Shown: piece after piece, positions 5,125 to 5,863 of the stretch
Numbering within the stretch: the stretch's first letter is position 1
How the letters are laid out: each line of letters opens with the position of its first letter
Origin: Chloroflexota bacterium
GTDB lineage: Bacteria > Desulfobacterota > Desulfuromonadia > Desulfuromonadales > Geopsychrobacteraceae
Direction of reading: 5' to 3'
NCBI GenBank assembly: GCA_015222355.1
Contig: JADFVC010000303.1
Coordinates: forward strand, 1-5,863
DNA: 5,863 bases
Made by a program: the position numbers and the translations under genes
Notes under the pieces: generated by a model
The model's input: the letters and a program-made list of their open reading frames with translations, nothing else
Databases searched by the model: none
What the model was told of the DNA's origin: nothing

Positions 5125-5224
5125 AATATCGATAATCCCGATAAAGCCAATCCTTCTGTGAGGGGGGGGGACGGAAAGTGACGGGTCTTTGTGGACAAAG
5201 ATGGCCGAGCTGCCGAAGGATATT
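5125..5224 (+). ncRNA. GEMM-I (cyclic dinucleotide) riboswitch candidate, partly degenerate
   Basis: The 3' half matches the GEMM-I consensus as I know it. GGGACGGAAAG, TGACGGGTCT and GATGGCCGAGCTGCCGAAGG stand where GGGACGCAAAG, CCACGGGTCT and GATGGC..CCGGGTTGCCGAA are expected. The right arm folds as CGG/CCG plus TCTTTG/CAAAGA (5184-5199) with the TGG internal loop of the tetraloop receptor. The left arm can fold as CCTTCT (5152-5157), a GNRA tetraloop GTGA (5158-5161) and the G-run, after AGCCAATCC in place of GGCAAACC. AATATC (5125-5130) and GATATT (5219-5224) can close the structure. Deviations are the nine-G tract (5162-5170) and GTG instead of GCC at the base of the left arm, so binding may be weak. 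Family members sense c-di-GMP, or cGAMP in some Geobacter types; the ligand cannot be decided here. Confidence 0.66.
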
Positions 5225-5252
5225 AATCCAACGGTTGGGTTCGGCTTTTTTT
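5212..5252 (+). terminator. Intrinsic terminator sharing bases with the riboswitch 3' end
   Basis: GCCGAA (5212-5217) pairs with TTCGGC (5240-5245), directly followed by seven T (5246-5252). Inside are two small stems, GGAT/ATCC (5218-5229) and CCAA/TTGG (5228-5238), that can alternate. GCCGAA is also the conserved 3' end of the aptamer, so aptamer and terminator cannot form fully at the same time. This suggests an ON switch: ligand holds GCCGAA in the aptamer and lets transcription continue to the secreted-protein gene. Confidence 0.72.
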
Positions 5253-5356
5253 GTTTTCTGGATGGTGATGGGATCGAGTCAGGACGAGAGGGAACTTTTG
5301 TGGTGTAGCTGGAAGAGTCTTGTAAAGGTTTCTATATCGCTAATAGGAGGTTAAGC

Positions 5357-5380
5357 ATGCAAAAAACCAAACCATTCTGA
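5357..5380 (+). CDS. Seven-codon frame MQKTKPF with strong ribosome binding site (leader peptide or interrupted start)
   Basis: AGGAGG (5345-5350) is followed after six bases by ATG and the codons for MQKTKPF, then TGA at 5378-5380. Such a strong Shine-Dalgarno sequence before such a short frame is unusual. The same frame stays open after the TGA (VRSQQGLVQSKEGELISQLF, then KKDLQEAKT) and runs straight into the ATG of the secreted protein at 5468. It may be a leader peptide that affects downstream translation, or the true start of a longer protein interrupted by TGA. An A6 run (5361-5366) inside it could also be a slippage or sequencing-error site. No homology is recognised. Confidence 0.4.
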   Translation: MQKTKPF

Positions 5381-5467
5381 GTGCGATCCCAGCAGGGACT
5401 GGTTCAATCTAAAGAAGGCGAGCTTATTTCTCAACTCTTCAAGAAGGATCTTCAGGAGGCAAAAACT

Positions 5468-5863
5468 ATGAAGGGAAAATTTATTTTGGGGGTAGTGGGG
5501 GCGATTCTTTCATTAGCTCTGGCCCCATTTTTTTTCACCGATATCGCGTGTGCCGAGAACATTACAATAGAAAAGATATATCACCACCGTGATATACGAT
5601 CACCGAATTCCGTTGGTTATGCGATCGGGGACAGGTTGACGTTTGCTGTGAATATAATACCGAATGGCGATCTCGATGGCGATGGATTTGCTGACAGCGA
5701 CGGAACTTCACCCCCTTCTACCGTCATCGCCTTTCAAGATTCTGTGGAGCGGAATTTATTTTTCATCCCACTCTTTAATTCCCCGAACCACTTCGTGAGA
5801 TCCGTTTCCTACGACCCCTTGCTTATCGATTCCTGGCAACTTGAAATCACGAACGGGGATGAC
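5468..5863 (+). CDS. Secreted protein of unknown function with DxDxDG loop, 3' end outside the window
   Basis: The frame is open from ATG at 5468 to the window edge (132 residues, no stop), with AGGAGG (5454-5459) eight bases upstream. The N-terminus is a signal peptide: MKGK, a hydrophobic core (about 5-23) and the cleavage motif ACA before Glu30. The Cys at 28 is not in a proper lipobox because Asp25 occupies position -3, so a lipid anchor is unlikely. The mature part starts ENITIEKIYHH and continues with YAIGDRLTFAVNI, which looks like a beta-sandwich surface or exported domain. GDLDGDGFADSDG (67-79) has the Asp spacing of a calcium-binding loop as in EF-hands and dockerins. I recognise no named family. 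It lies behind a riboswitch candidate, promoter and terminator, so its expression is probably controlled by a cyclic dinucleotide. In related bacteria such switches often control surface and extracellular proteins, which fits. Confidence 0.72.
   Translation, partial: MKGKFILGVVGAILSLALAPFFFTDIACAENITIEKIYHHRDIRSPNSVGYAIGDRLTFAVNIIPNGDLDGDGFADSDGTSPPSTVIAFQDSVERNLFFIPLFNSPNHFVRSVSYDPLLIDSWQLEITNGDD

Larger units (their letters stand above)
4885..5467 (+). other. 583-bp region without a recognised gene: spacer, promoter, riboswitch, terminator, leader
   Basis: The first 190 bases (4885-5077) show no convincing frame, repeat or homology; short open frames on the opposite strand there look random. 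The rest is a regulated 5' leader: a sigma70-like promoter (5078-5105), a GEMM-I riboswitch candidate (5125-5224), an intrinsic terminator (5212-5252), a mixed stretch (5253-5344), and a seven-codon frame with a strong Shine-Dalgarno sequence (5345-5380), ending at the ribosome binding site of the secreted protein (5454-5459). Confidence 0.65.

Noticed and set aside
5540..5560. Cys28 of the last protein as a lipoprotein attachment site
   Set aside because: The residues before it are Asp-Ile-Ala, which does not fit a lipobox because Asp is at position -3. Signal peptidase I cleavage after ACA fits better.

Overview
The window looks like a chromosomal segment of a mesophilic, anaerobic-type bacterium, most plausibly of the Desulfuromonadales (Geobacter / Desulfuromonas / Pelobacter relatives). 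This assignment is an inference from three things: the gene content (archaeal-type ornithine cyclodeaminase next to arginase, then alanine dehydrogenase), a GEMM-I-like (cyclic dinucleotide) riboswitch candidate in front of a secreted protein, and hairpin-rich intergenic repeats. No rRNA, tRNA or other taxonomic marker is present. All recognised genes are on the + strand.

Left part (1-1447): the 3' end of an ornithine cyclodeaminase (TIGR00300 / LOR-SDH-type C-terminal domain), then a complete arginase. Together they would turn arginine into ornithine plus urea and ornithine into proline plus ammonia. The 54-bp gap between them holds a near-perfect REP-like palindrome. Middle-left (1448-2638): a promoter with a palindromic operator candidate on its -10 box, then a two-gene unit whose reading frames overlap by one base. 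It encodes a thioredoxin-fold lipoprotein that lacks the first active-site cysteine (GGPC instead of CGPC) and a CcdA/DsbD-type thiol-electron-carrying membrane protein.

The intergenic region 2639-3197 contains no convincing gene. It is a mosaic of hairpins: one perfect 19-bp stem, one imperfect GC-rich hairpin, and three related GTTTCCG-type units in + - + orientation, like a BIME. A candidate promoter and a strong ribosome binding site then lead into a complete alanine dehydrogenase (3198-4322) with all its expected catalytic residues. A very strong bidirectional terminator follows it.

Right part (4393-5863): a Fic-family protein fragment holding only the part downstream of the catalytic motif. 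Its homology begins exactly beside an 18-bp perfect palindrome, so it is probably a gene remnant. After about 190 bp with nothing recognisable come a sigma70-like promoter, a somewhat degenerate GEMM-I riboswitch candidate with a nine-G tract, and an intrinsic terminator that shares bases with the aptamer. Next is a seven-codon reading frame with a strong Shine-Dalgarno sequence, and finally the start of a secreted protein with a signal peptide and a DxDxDG calcium-binding-type loop, cut off by the window edge. The most interesting parts are this riboswitch/leader arrangement, the monothiol thioredoxin-CcdA pair with its operator-like palindrome, and the palindrome-bounded Fic remnant.
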